From a virus: a stretch of DNA of 38,294 bases. How positions within the stretch are numbered: position 1 is the stretch's first letter; each line of letters starts with the position of its first letter. The translations under genes were made by a program, and so were the position numbers. The notes beneath the pieces are model-generated. The model was not told the origin of the DNA. It ran no database searches and saw only the letters and a program-made list of their open reading frames with translations. This document shows, one piece after another, positions 14,893-20,891 of this stretch. The stretch lies in the IMG/VR virus record IMGVR_UViG_3300049845_000251, positions 1 through 38,294 of that record; one strand, 5' to 3'.

Positions 14893-14898
14893 ATTGTA
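14893..14898 (-). promoter_or_regulatory. -10 TACAAT, six bases before ATG (leaderless NUDIX mRNA)
   Basis: TACAAT on the minus strand, then ATGAAC, then the ATG at 14886. Transcription starting about seven bases downstream would begin at or beside the start codon. An upstream GGGGG could act as SD only for read-through RNA using the 14892 ATG. Confidence 0.5.
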
Positions 14899-14910
14899 CC
14901 CCCTTGATGT

Positions 14911-14934
14911 GAAAATGGGGACAGAGCGTCCCCA
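14911..14934 (-). terminator. Rho-independent terminator
   Basis: 7-bp stem (14928-14934 with 14916-14922), five-base loop, then TTTTC on the minus strand. It ends transcription of the 15350-14956 genes. A TAAATA box lies only 23 bp upstream (14957-14962), so a transcript from that box would be a very short RNA unless it reads through. Confidence 0.7.
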
Positions 14935-14955
14935 CTATTGATCCTCTCTTAGGAC

Positions 14956-15240
14956 CTATTTACGGGGTGCAAAGGTGATTTTTTCTTCATGAACATCATT
15001 GCAAGCCGTTCCAGTGATCTGATCGCAGTCATCGCGGCGACTGCATGTTTTACAGCGCCGCCGATCATCACCTTCAAAGTGCGTCAGATGAAATCTACGA
15101 TTGTTTTCAGGTTTTCGCCAATATTTGCAGACCAGATGGCGTCTGATCAACAACAAGATGACCACAACAGCTGTCACCCCTAGGATGTACAGCTGAAGAT
15201 CGCTGATGCTGATCAGCATGTCATCAAACATTGGGATCAT
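14956..15240 (-). CDS. membrane protein with cysteine-rich tail (94 aa)
   Basis: One transmembrane helix (LYILGVTAVVVILLLI, residues ~17-32), followed by a basic segment and five cysteines in CKTCSRRDDCDQITGTAC, which may bind metal or form disulfides. The start overlaps the stop of the 37-aa gene (ATGA). The stop codon TAG is itself part of a TAAATAG box. No family recognised. Confidence 0.6.
   Translation of the reverse strand: MIPMFDDMLISISDLQLYILGVTAVVVILLLIRRHLVCKYWRKPENNRRFHLTHFEGDDRRRCKTCSRRDDCDQITGTACNDVHEEKITFAPRK
14957..14962 (-). promoter_or_regulatory. TAAATA box followed by hairpin and terminator
   Basis: GTAAATAGG on the minus strand, directly followed by GGTCCT/AGGATC (6 bp with one G-T), then the terminator at 14911-14934. 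No start codon lies near the hairpin, unlike the other boxes. It may drive the NUDIX gene late by read-through, or a ~40-nt RNA. Confidence 0.4.
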
Positions 15241-15350
15241 TTCAGATCAGTCGGCTTGCTCTTGAAAACCAACGCCTTGCCAATGTGATACAGCTTGATC
15301 CAGAACGGCGAGAACGCCGCACCAATCGCAATACCAATCAAAAGATCCAT
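15237..15350 (-). CDS. 37-aa hydrophobic peptide
   Basis: ATG at 15350 with taggag as SD, two bases after the stop of the upstream gene; its stop overlaps the next start (ATGA). Sequence: hydrophobic N-terminal half (MDLLIGIAIGAAFSPFWIKL) and a short basic tail. This resembles the minimal integral-membrane peptides common in phage operons. No function assigned. Confidence 0.6.
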   Translation of the reverse strand: MDLLIGIAIGAAFSPFWIKLYHIGKALVFKSKPTDLK

Positions 15351-15352
15351 GG

Positions 15353-16030
15353 TTATCTCCTACCTTCGTATGTTGAGGACCTGAAGTTCTTGAAGTACAA
15401 CTCGGTGGAGATCCGAGAACCTTCAAGGCGAATTCGTTCGATCAGCGCCGGCGTGGCACCAGCTGAGACTCCAATTGTGATGTACCCAGAGAATTCGCCG
15501 TAATACGGCGGCAAGCTGATCCTGCAGATTGTCTGCGTGAACCTTTCAAGCTCTGGCATTCGTGTACTGAAGGAGGTGCTTTTGAACTCATCACACCTGA
15601 ACTCGCCGTTGATCATTGACACGATCTGAGAGTTCTCGGCTTCATTCGTGCCAAAGAGCGTGAAGGTTGTTCCTTGATCCGCCTCAGCGAGCTCAAAGAG
15701 CGTATTGATGTAAGGATCATTCGAGAACGCGTACAGTATCTCACGCTGGTTGATCCGGATGTTCGATCCTGAGATTGTCACAAACTTTACGAGTTGTTCT
15801 CGCTTGACGAAGGCCTCGATTCTTGCCCTGGTATCTGCTGGGACGTTAAGACGTGACACCGTGATAGGGGCCTCATCATGGCCGCTGAAGATCACTGACA
15901 GCGCATTTCGTTGCTCTAACAGAGTGATGCTCACGATGATCACCAAAGAGAAAGACGATAGCAGAGCCAGTCTCTTAGGTGTGGTCCAAGAGACAAACCG
16001 ATCCAAGAATGGTAGCAGTCGTTTTAGCAC
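15353..16030 (-). CDS. membrane-anchored protein, paralogue of 16064-16744
   Basis: 225 aa. A basic N-terminus and one transmembrane helix (LALLSSFSLVIIVSITLLE, ~20-39), then a soluble domain. It shares with the next gene the segment ICRISLPPYYGEFSGYITIGV followed by IERIRLEGSRISTELYFKN (the neighbour has ICRLAVPPFYGRFVGILTIGV and EAIRLELARLSTEIYIRD). The soluble part may be PAS/GAF-like, but I cannot place it. The start is GTG at 16030, supported by the hairpin GGCGG/CCGCC around a tagga SD after a TAAATA box. With its paralogue and the TAXI protein it forms a possible membrane/periplasmic module. Confidence 0.6.
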   Translation of the reverse strand: MLKRLLPFLDRFVSWTTPKRLALLSSFSLVIIVSITLLEQRNALSVIFSGHDEAPITVSRLNVPADTRARIEAFVKREQLVKFVTISGSNIRINQREILYAFSNDPYINTLFELAEADQGTTFTLFGTNEAENSQIVSMINGEFRCDEFKSTSFSTRMPELERFTQTICRISLPPYYGEFSGYITIGVSAGATPALIERIRLEGSRISTELYFKNFRSSTYEGRR

Positions 16031-16057
16031 GGCGGGTCCTATGTTACCGCCTATTTA
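16031..16057 (-). promoter_or_regulatory. TAAATA box with SD-enclosing hairpin
   Basis: CCTAAATA (16057-16052) directly followed by GGCGG, which pairs with CCGCC just before the GTG start; the tagga SD is in the loop. Transcripts starting within or after the 5' arm would not form the stem. Confidence 0.65.
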
Positions 16058-16063
16058 GGTCAT

Positions 16064-16744
16064 TCAACCCTGCGGGAGTTCTTTCTTCAGGACATCACGA
16101 ATGTAGATCTCCGTTGAGAGTCTAGCAAGCTCCAAACGAATGGCCTCAAGCTCACTTTTTGTGAGTTGCGAGTTCACCCCGATGGTCAAGATTCCGACAA
16201 ATCTACCGTAGAACGGTGGAACCGCAAGTCTACAGATGACTTGAATTTCACTGACAACGAATGGAAAGATCTTTCCAAACACAGTATCTGGTGTTCTGGT
16301 GCATGAGAATTCATTGTTTAGAACCGAGATGATCTGTTGCGTGTTCTTCTGATCGGTATCAAATACAGGTTGTGGTAACAAGGTTGCCACTTTCGCCCTA
16401 ATTTGAGGCTCGAACTTGCTCTCAACGTACCAAAATCTCGGTAACCGTCGATTCTTCTGCAAGTCAATCTCGGTGACCAAGATCATGTTGATTGACGGGT
16501 TCTTTATCACGAGATCGGTGAGAGCTCGTTGGCTGACTGCCCCAACGGTCCAATTCGTAGGAACTTTTTCTTCGACAAAGACCTGATGAATCTTTGCAAA
16601 AACAGCACCGCGATTCTCATACAACAGCGTGATCAATGTGGCAAGTACACCAGCAACCAGCACTGCGAGAATTCGTTTGACGGTGAGCTTGTCTGTGAGA
16701 TCTTCTACTAGCTGAAACCACTCAAATGGAGTTTTGTCCATCAA
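16064..16744 (-). CDS. membrane-anchored protein, paralogue of 15353-16030
   Basis: 226 aa. One transmembrane helix (ILAVLVAGVLATLITLLYE, ~25-43), then a soluble domain whose C-terminal half matches the downstream paralogue (ICR-x-x-x-PP-F/Y-YG, TIGV, IRLE-x-x-R-I/L-STE-I/L-Y). The start overlaps the TAXI stop (ATGA), so it is translated together with it. The paralogous pair must come from duplication. A role as membrane receptor or sensor for a ligand brought by the solute-binding protein is possible but only inferred from position. Confidence 0.6.
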   Translation of the reverse strand: MMDKTPFEWFQLVEDLTDKLTVKRILAVLVAGVLATLITLLYENRGAVFAKIHQVFVEEKVPTNWTVGAVSQRALTDLVIKNPSINMILVTEIDLQKNRRLPRFWYVESKFEPQIRAKVATLLPQPVFDTDQKNTQQIISVLNNEFSCTRTPDTVFGKIFPFVVSEIQVICRLAVPPFYGRFVGILTIGVNSQLTKSELEAIRLELARLSTEIYIRDVLKKELPQG

Positions 16745-17592
16745 CGCCTCTTAGCGAATTTGACTTCCTTCCACTTGGGGTGCCCCCAACGTTTGAGATC
16801 AGTCTGATTGTCGACAATGCAAGATAAGAGGTCCTTGATGATGGACTCTGGAACGTCGCGAGCGGCTGCCAGCAGCGCCCTCGTGCTCAACAGCTCAACT
16901 GGTTGATCTTGCCAAGGATAGACTTGCTCTTTGAGGCTTTTCTTCTCGTACCCTGGGGCGTTGACGTCGCCAAGATCGAGCAACTTGATTCTTGACTTCA
17001 TGAGCTTTCCAAGCTCATTGTACAGGTTGAATGGCTGGCCCGCCACCATGACCATAGCATCGAGTTCACCCGTTACCACACCGAGCAAGGCCTCATCAGG
17101 ACCTCGCTCAACTGGAATCCACCGCGTATTGAGATGTCTCTGAAGGTTCTGTGATGTGAACCAAACGCCTGATCCAACGACGCCAATCGCCACGCGCTTT
17201 CCAGCAAGATCCTCGATGCTGTCGATCTTGGATTCCTTGCTCACTAGGATCGAGATCTCTTCGGAGTACAGAGTCATCACGGTGTGCAGCAGCCCGCGCA
17301 CACGATTCTCTGAGCCCATGATCGATGACAGGGCGTCTTGTTGGATGAAAGCTAACCTAAAGCCACGAATCGGCTGGGGGACAATCAGGTTGTTGACGTT
17401 CGCCAGGGAACCGTCAGTTGGAATCACCTGGATGTTGAACTGCGCTCCACAGGCGCGCTCAATGTCCTCACCCATCCGATGGTACGTACCACGGATGGAT
17501 GCCGTGTACAGGTTGATGAATGGCTTCTCTTGGGCGTGCGCTTGATCAAGCAACGCCATCCACCCAAGCAACAGGACAAGAAAGATCTTCAT
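16741..17592 (-). CDS. TAXI-family (TRAP) solute-binding protein
   Basis: 283 aa with a good Sec signal peptide (MKIFLVLLLGWMALLDQAHA|Q), so exported to the periplasm. The body follows TAXI/NMT1-like periplasmic binding proteins: INLYTASIRGTYHRMGEDIERAC, FRLAFIQQDAL, EISILVSKESKIDSIEDLAGKRVAIGVVGSGVWFTSQN, and DAMVMVAGQPF. Bacterial TAXI proteins feed TRAP transporters with small organic acids or amino acids; no membrane subunits (DctQM type) are present here. The late-type promoter at 17591-17615 suggests expression late in infection. An auxiliary uptake protein or envelope-modifying factor is possible. Confidence 0.85.
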   Translation of the reverse strand: MKIFLVLLLGWMALLDQAHAQEKPFINLYTASIRGTYHRMGEDIERACGAQFNIQVIPTDGSLANVNNLIVPQPIRGFRLAFIQQDALSSIMGSENRVRGLLHTVMTLYSEEISILVSKESKIDSIEDLAGKRVAIGVVGSGVWFTSQNLQRHLNTRWIPVERGPDEALLGVVTGELDAMVMVAGQPFNLYNELGKLMKSRIKLLDLGDVNAPGYEKKSLKEQVYPWQDQPVELLSTRALLAAARDVPESIIKDLLSCIVDNQTDLKRWGHPKWKEVKFAKRR

Positions 17593-17615
17593 ACCGCGGT
17601 CTCCTACGGTATTTA
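17591..17615 (-). promoter_or_regulatory. TAAATA box with start-masking hairpin (TAXI gene)
   Basis: CTAAATA (box 17610-17615) runs into ATACCG, which pairs with CGGTAT; the last two bases of that arm are the AT of the ATG. The taggag SD is in the ten-base loop. Arms 17591-17596 and 17607-17612; the 5' arm shares ATA with the promoter box. Confidence 0.7.
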
Positions 17616-17621
17616 GGACAG

Positions 17622-17693
17622 TGGTACCCCCGAGAGGACTCGAACCTCAACATCCGACCTTCGGAGGGTCAGCGCCGTTCCTTCGGCGGGGGT
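17622..17693 (-). tRNA. tRNA-Arg (CCG), short D arm
   Basis: 72 nt including encoded CCA. Acceptor ACCCCCG/CGGGGGT, T arm with TTCGAGT loop, anticodon loop CTCCGAA. Only 15 bases separate acceptor and anticodon stems: a CCG/CGG D stem with a GG-containing loop and no U8-A9 linker. Same design as the tRNAs at 18149 and 21026. Confidence 0.8.
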
Positions 17694-17694
17694 G

Positions 17695-18117
17695 TTATTT
17701 CTTGGCCTTTGGTTCTTTGACCGGCCCATTGAGCTTCTTGAGCTCAGACTTTGGGAAGATCAAGGCTGGTAGCGTGTCCTTGCCAGACAGGTAGGCCTTG
17801 GCGACACGGTGATTGCCATCAACGATGATGCCGCCGTCAGGGGTCTCAACCACGAAGATGGGCTCATTCAGGCGCTCATCACCGATCTTGCCGACGTGAT
17901 CGTAGTCGATCTTCATGAAGAGCGATGCCGGGCGCTTTTCGGGGGCAGAACGGCGTAGGGACAGGATCTGTTCGGCCCAAGCGACGATGTTGAAGCTCTC
18001 GTCCTTGGTGAACTTCACGTCCTTCGCCTCGACATGTCGACGAATCAAGTCGATGTCGAAGCTGTATTTGAAGAACCGAAAGCGCTCGGCTTCGTTGAGT
18101 AATTCGGAGATACGCAT
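17695..18117 (-). CDS. ParB/sulfiredoxin-like nuclease-fold protein with MRISELLNEA leader
   Basis: 140 aa from the ATG at 18117. Near residues 95-125 it has the motif PDGGIIVDGNHRVAKAYLSGKDTLPALIF, the pattern of ParB/Srx-type domains (I-x-DG-x-HR-x-A-a-x-x-G). The family includes CTP-binding partition proteins, nucleases and sulfiredoxin; here only the domain fold is suggested. The N-terminus MRISELLNEA fits the shared LxEA leader and may be a packaging signal. The gene starts after a TAAATA box and its 3' end is 1 bp from the tRNA-Arg gene. Confidence 0.6.
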   Translation of the reverse strand: MRISELLNEAERFRFFKYSFDIDLIRRHVEAKDVKFTKDESFNIVAWAEQILSLRRSAPEKRPASLFMKIDYDHVGKIGDERLNEPIFVVETPDGGIIVDGNHRVAKAYLSGKDTLPALIFPKSELKKLNGPVKEPKAKK

Positions 18118-18120
18118 GGC

Positions 18121-18148
18121 GGTGATCCTTGTGATAATCACCTATTTA
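18121..18148 (-). promoter_or_regulatory. TAAATA box with SD-masking hairpin
   Basis: ATAAATA (box 18143-18148), then GGTGAT pairing with ATCACC (18137-18142 with 18121-18126) across a loop holding part of the aagga SD. It lies immediately after the CCA end of tRNA-Arg(TCT) and upstream of the ATG at 18117. Confidence 0.7.
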
Positions 18149-18220
18149 TGGAACCCCCGGAGAGAATCGAACTCTCACAAGCGGCCTTAGAACGACCAAT
18201 GCCAATCCAATGGCGGGGGT
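18149..18220 (-). tRNA. tRNA-Arg (TCT), short D arm
   Basis: 72 nt with CCA. Acceptor ACCCCCG/CGGGGGT, anticodon loop GTTCTAA, T loop TTCGATT. D region of 15 bases (CCA/TGG stem, loop TTGGAT), without the usual 8-9 linker. Confidence 0.8.
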
Positions 18221-18221
18221 A

Positions 18222-18327
18222 TGGCTCCGCTTCCTGGGCTCGAACCAGGGACCTACGGATTAACTAAAGCACTCGCTATGAGTGCTTGATGTCAGTCCGT
18301 CGCTGCTACCGACTGAGCTAAAGCGGA
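18222..18327 (-). tRNA. tRNA-Asn (GTT) with a 29-nt insertion in the anticodon loop
   Basis: Without 18265-18293 this is a normal 77-nt tRNA-Asn: acceptor TCCGCTT/AAGCGGA, G73, CCA, D loop AGTCGGTA, anticodon arm ACGGA-CTGTTAA-TCCGT, T loop TTCGAGC, close to E. coli tRNA-Asn. The insertion lies between T33 and G34 (or G34 and T35) and contains an 8-bp hairpin AAGCACTC/GAGTGCTT. UGAC/GUUA can add a 4-bp helix next to the anticodon stem, loosely like a bulge-helix-bulge. Too short for a group I intron. It could be spliced by an unknown route or be a dead gene. Confidence 0.8.
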
Positions 18328-18333
18328 ATAGAA

Positions 18334-18393
18334 GTCGACAAATGAGGTGAAACAGGGTTACGAATGGAGATAACCCTGTCTCGTTCGGTCGAC
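18334..18393 (-). repeat. strong hairpin between tRNA genes
   Basis: ACAGGGTTA (18352-18360) pairs perfectly with TAACCCTGT (18371-18379), extended by GAG/TTC to about 12 bp, and GTCGAC occurs at both ends (18334-18339, 18388-18393). No T-run, no ORF, not tRNA-like. Possibly a processing signal or small RNA. Confidence 0.5.
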
Positions 18394-18401
18394 TATCATC
18401 T

Positions 18402-18479
18402 TGGAGTGAGGGGCCGGATTCGAACCGGCGGTGGGATGCGTTTGCAGCGCATTACATTGGGCCTCTCTGTCACCCTCAC
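18402..18479 (-). tRNA. tRNA-Cys (GCA)
   Basis: 78 nt with CCA. Acceptor GTGAGGG/CCCTCAC, anticodon arm ATGCG-CTGCAAA-CGCAT, T arm GCCGG-TTCGAAT-CCGGC. Well formed. Confidence 0.93.
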
Positions 18480-18504
18480 ATTGGTGTCATTCTATCTTCT
18501 ATCG

Positions 18505-18579
18505 TGGTGCTGCCGCCGGGAATCGAACCCGAGACGCATCCGTACCAAGGATGTATGTTACCACTAGCACTACAGCAGC
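18505..18579 (-). tRNA. tRNA-Thr (GGT)
   Basis: 75 nt with CCA. Acceptor GCTGCTG/CGGCAGC (one G-U), anticodon arm CATCC-TTGGTAC-GGATG, T loop TTCGATT. Confidence 0.92.
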
Positions 18580-18585
18580 GTGTTC

Positions 18586-19179
18586 TTATTTGACTGGGTA
18601 CTTGGCCTTGATGGCGTCAAGCTTCTCGTCGTATGACGTGCCCCATTCTTTGATGCTCTTCACGAACTTGGTCCACATGTCCTTGAGCTTAGACCACAGA
18701 CCTTCTTCAAGTTTGGGCTTGACTTTCAGAGCCGTCGGTGTGTCCTTTGGAGGGATCATCTCAGTGTACTTGTCCAAGATCTCCTTGGCTTTTTCATCGA
18801 GCTCTGGTACCAGCCGTGCCAGCGCGGCAAAAGCGCTCTCATAGTCGACCTTCTTCGTCGGCTGCTTGTGTTCAGCCTTTTCAGCGGCCGTGAGCATCAC
18901 CGTGTACGAGATGGTCTCGATGACACGGGTCACCAGCGTGTCCTCGGCGTCAAAGATCCGATCACCAACCTCCTTGACCGCTGCATTGAGCTCGTCGCGC
19001 TTCTCCTTGAGAAGCTTGGCGGTCTTGTCGAGGCGCTCATAGCGCTTTGCCAGACGAGTCATCGCTCCAGAATCGTTACCCTCAAGCTCAAGGATCACCT
19101 TCTGCAGCGCGCCCTTGACGCGCTTCTCGGTGTACTTGAACTGCGGTTGGCGTGCTTCGAATAGGTCTTGAATCTTCAT
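18586..19179 (-). CDS. candidate packaged helical protein (197 aa) with MKIQDLFEA leader
   Basis: A highly charged, mostly alpha-helical protein with coiled-coil character (LAKRYERLDKTAKLLKEKRDELNAAVKEV, residues ~43-71), ending basic. No enzyme motif. MKIQDLFEA matches the shared leader motif resembling the T4 capsid-targeting peptide with cleavage after E. Expression from the TAAATA box at 19199-19204 with a start-masking hairpin fits a late structural or internal head protein. It lies in the tRNA cluster between tRNA-Thr and tRNA-His. Confidence 0.6.
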   Translation of the reverse strand: MKIQDLFEARQPQFKYTEKRVKGALQKVILELEGNDSGAMTRLAKRYERLDKTAKLLKEKRDELNAAVKEVGDRIFDAEDTLVTRVIETISYTVMLTAAEKAEHKQPTKKVDYESAFAALARLVPELDEKAKEILDKYTEMIPPKDTPTALKVKPKLEEGLWSKLKDMWTKFVKSIKEWGTSYDEKLDAIKAKYPVK

Positions 19180-19204
19180 AGGGACTCCGTGTGCTCCCTA
19201 TTTA
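19178..19204 (-). promoter_or_regulatory. TAAATA box with start-masking hairpin
   Basis: GTAAATA (19204-19199) merges with ATAGGGA, which pairs with TCCCTAT; the final AT belongs to the ATG. 7-bp stem (19195-19201 with 19178-19184); the cggag SD is in the loop. Confidence 0.75.
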
Positions 19205-19215
19205 CGTGAAGTTCT

Positions 19216-19291
19216 TGGGCAGGTGAACGGGAGTCGAACCCTATCTCGCTGATTCACAGTCAGCTGTGCGCACCGGTACACTATTCCCTGC
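19216..19291 (-). tRNA. tRNA-His (GTG), imperfect
   Basis: 76 nt with CCA and C73. Anticodon arm GCTGA-CTGTGAA-TCAGC is perfect, but acceptor (CAGGGAA with TTCACCTG) needs a bulged A, and the T stem is weak. A second, well-formed tRNA-His is at 21319; this one may be decaying. Confidence 0.65.
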
Positions 19292-19299
19292 ATAGGTCT

Positions 19300-19373
19300 T
19301 GGCGGGAGCGGAGGGAATCGAACCCCCGTCGAAGATTTTGGAGATCCCCGTGTTACCACTACACCACGCTCCC
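19300..19373 (-). tRNA. tRNA-Trp (CCA)
   Basis: 74 nt with CCA. Acceptor GGGAGCG/CGCTCCC, anticodon arm GGGAT-CTCCAAA-ATCTT (two G-U pairs), T loop TTCGATT. Confidence 0.88.
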
Positions 19374-19381
19374 ATATTGAA

Positions 19382-19537
19382 TTGCTGGTAGGATTGACCG
19401 GCTTCGACACCAGCTGCACCTACTTTCGGACATGGAATTCCTGATCCGCACAGCGCTTAAGCGTCACCCTTAGCGCCTGCATCCGAAGCTGAAGAGTGAC
19501 CTCATCCCCAGCCCCCGTTCATACCGGGTTGCAGCAA
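19382..19537 (-). ncRNA. possible structured RNA between tRNA-Trp and tRNA-Thr
   Basis: A 160-bp gap with no ORF. The ends pair (TTGCTG/CAGCAA), and internal stems include GCTGGT/ACCAGC, GTCAC/GTGAC and TTCGGA/TCCGAA. Read on the plus strand, the GGCTTCGAC stretch recalls the 5' end of tmRNA, but no alanine-tRNA half or tag frame is seen. Strand is uncertain; the minus strand is assumed from neighbours. Confidence 0.35.
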
Positions 19538-19540
19538 ACT

Positions 19541-19614
19541 TGGTGCCCTCTAGAGGAATCGAACCCCTGTCAAAGCTGTACGAAAGCCTTGTACTACCAC
19601 TGTACGAAAAGGGC
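19541..19614 (-). tRNA. tRNA-Thr (CGT)
   Basis: 74 nt with CCA. Acceptor GCCCTTT/AGAGGGC, D stem GTAC/GTAC, anticodon arm AGGCT-TTCGTAC-AGCTT, T loop TTCGATT. Confidence 0.9.
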
Positions 19615-19620
19615 AAATTT

Positions 19621-19697
19621 TGGAGGTGACGGCGAGGTTCGAACTCGCTTCATTCAGCCTTATGAGGGCTGCGCACTTCCTCTAGTGCTACGTCACC
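19621..19697 (-). tRNA. tRNA-Met or tRNA-Ile2 (CAT)
   Basis: 77 nt with CCA. Acceptor GGTGACG/CGTCACC, anticodon arm CAGCC-CTCATAA-GGCTG. G1-C72 rules out initiator Met; elongator Met and lysidine-modified Ile cannot be told apart by eye. Confidence 0.88.
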
Positions 19698-19701
19698 GTG
19701 T

Positions 19702-19791
19702 TGGCTAGGGAGGTGGGACTCGAACCCACAAAGTCACTAAGGACCGCCGGGGTCAAAACCCGGTGCGTCTAAGCCGTTTCGCCACTCCCCA
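19702..19791 (-). tRNA. tRNA-Gln (TTG) with long variable arm
   Basis: 90 nt with CCA. Gln identity features: T1-A72, G73, anticodon arm CCGGG-TTTTGAC-CCCGG. But the D region (GTGGCGAAACGG) looks Leu-like and the variable region is 17 nt with a GTC/GAC stem, a class II feature not normal for Gln. Confidence 0.85.
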
Positions 19792-19802
19792 TCTGATTGT
19801 TT

Positions 19803-19879
19803 TGGAGCCTCGTGAGGGATTCGAACCCCCGACCTTCTGGTTCGTAGCCAAACGCTCTAATCCACTGAGCTAACGAGGC
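19803..19879 (-). tRNA. tRNA-Arg (ACG)
   Basis: 77 nt with CCA. Acceptor GCCTCGT/ACGAGGC, canonical TAGCTCAG D arm, anticodon arm TTTGG-CTACGAA-CCAGA. A normal Arg tRNA, unlike the three short-D Arg tRNAs. Confidence 0.93.
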
Positions 19880-19892
19880 AAGATGCAATTTG

Positions 19893-19979
19893 CTCCGCGG
19901 GCAGGGATCGAACCTGCGAAACGCTCACGCGTGTCTCCGGTTAACAGCCGGGCCCGTTACCTACTCCGGTCACCGCGGA
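19893..19979 (-). tRNA. tRNA-Asn (GTT) with long variable arm, no encoded CCA
   Basis: 87 nt to G73; the genome then has CA rather than CCA. Acceptor TCCGCGG/CCGCGGA, anticodon arm CCCGG-CTGTTAA-CCGGA, T arm GCAGG-TTCGATC-CCTGC. Variable region of 19 nt with ACGC-GTGA-GCGT stem, a class II form unusual for Asn. Second Asn tRNA of the cluster. Confidence 0.85.
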
Positions 19980-19999
19980 GCAAATTACACATTGAAAAT

Positions 20000-20075
20000 T
20001 GGAACACCCAGCGGGACTTGAACCCGTCATTTCCGCCTTGAGGGGGCAGCGTCCTAGCCATTAGACGATGGGTGT
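20000..20075 (-). tRNA. tRNA-Glu (CTC), C33
   Basis: 76 nt with CCA. Acceptor ACACCCA/TGGGTGT, Glu-like TCGTCTA D region, anticodon loop CCCTCAA. Position 33 is C instead of the near-universal T. T loop TTCAAGT. Confidence 0.85.
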
Positions 20076-20079
20076 ATGG

Positions 20080-20141
20080 TCCGAACAAAGAGATGCAAGA
20101 CGGGGCATCTAAAAAGGATAACCGTCTCACTGCGGTTCGGA
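20080..20141 (-). repeat. structured spacer between tRNA-Glu and tRNA-Ile
   Basis: TCCGAAC (20080-20086) pairs with GTTCGGA (20135-20141) and encloses alternative stems AGATGC/GCATCT and AGACGG/CCGTCT. About 60 nt, no ORF. A tRNA remnant or processing element. Confidence 0.45.
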
Positions 20142-20145
20142 TGTT

Positions 20146-20220
20146 TGGTAGCCACGGTTGGGATCGAACCAACGACCTTCGCCTTATCAAGACGCTGCTC
20201 TACCGCTGAGCTACACGGCC
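20146..20220 (-). tRNA. tRNA-Ile (GAT)
   Basis: 75 nt with CCA. Acceptor GGCCGTG/CGTGGCT (three G-U), D arm TAGCTCAG, anticodon loop TTGATAA, T loop TTCGATC. The first ten bases also encode the last codons and stop of the GIY-YIG gene. Confidence 0.9.
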
Positions 20221-20846
20221 TTTCTTCCTCGTCGATATCCCAGTTGAAGATATTGATCAAGGTCACTAAGCTTGATTTTGATGGGCGATCCGTTTGTCAC
20301 CCAACAAGTTCCATACTGAGAGTTCGCTTTGCCAGACTGCTTTCCAGCATGCGCCTTCTTCATCTTTTCGATGGTTTCAGGACTGTGCCTTTTACCATGG
20401 AATCGACCACTACCATAATCAAGCTCTCTAGCACGGAGGGTAGCGGCCGATTTAGCATTTCTCTCTTTTACATCCAGAGATCCACGGTGGAATCGCGCGT
20501 GAAGTACTTTCAAGCTTGCTAAGGTGCATCTCTTGCGGTGTTCCTCATCTTTGAAACCGCCGCCACCTCCAAGCTGTAGATTCATACAGAGTTGCTGGGC
20601 GATAAGCTCCTCATTAACAATCTCTCTTTCTCGCAATCTCAAAGATGGGCGATCTGGAAGAAATTCAAGAATCTCCTTCGTATGCTTCTCTTTGCCGTGC
20701 TTCCTGATGGACTTCCACAGCAGCTGACCTGAACCAAAGTATCCGTCATCAAGGTCATCAGTAGAGTGCATCCCAATGTAGAACTTCCCATCTTCACGGG
20801 TGATCTTGTAGATGTAGTGATACTTTCGCCGCTCTGCTTGTTTCAT
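20211..20846 (-). CDS. GIY-YIG homing endonuclease (211 aa)
   Basis: N-terminal GIY-YIG domain: YHYIYKITREDGKFYIGMHSTDDLDDGYFGSG (the YIY...YIG pair), then WKSIRKHGKEKHTKEILEF and REREIVNEELIAQQL...NLQLGGGGG, typical of Seg/I-TevI-like phage enzymes. The C-terminal part has NUMOD-like pieces (GRFHGKRHSPETIEKMKKAHAGKQSG and GKANSQYGTCWVTNG), probably DNA-binding. Start at 20846 with cggagg as SD; the long open region upstream is tRNA shadow. The stop TAG lies inside tRNA-Ile (D-arm base 8-10). Late promoter with start-masking hairpin. It probably inserted next to, and moves with, the tRNA target. Confidence 0.88.
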   Translation of the reverse strand: MKQAERRKYHYIYKITREDGKFYIGMHSTDDLDDGYFGSGQLLWKSIRKHGKEKHTKEILEFLPDRPSLRLREREIVNEELIAQQLCMNLQLGGGGGFKDEEHRKRCTLASLKVLHARFHRGSLDVKERNAKSAATLRARELDYGSGRFHGKRHSPETIEKMKKAHAGKQSGKANSQYGTCWVTNGSPIKIKLSDLDQYLQLGYRRGRKAV

Positions 20847-20865
20847 ACGACCTCCGTCGTATTTA
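20845..20865 (-). promoter_or_regulatory. TAAATA box with start-masking hairpin (GIY-YIG gene)
   Basis: CTAAATA (20865-20860) overlaps ATACGAC, which pairs with GTCGTAT across a GGAG loop (20856-20862 with 20845-20851). The last two bases of the 3' arm begin the ATG, and the loop is the SD. Confidence 0.75.
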
Positions 20866-20891
20866 GCAGATCCGGTAAATATGTTCCGCGG

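Noticed and set aside
19384-19420. tmRNA 5' end on the plus strand
   Set aside because: Only a short GGCTTCGAC-like match; no tRNA-Ala acceptor half, G-U pair or tag ORF found.
19702-19791. tRNA-Leu with a Gln anticodon (recoding)
   Set aside because: The D arm looks Leu-like, but T1-A72, G73 and the UUG anticodon arm all match tRNA-Gln.
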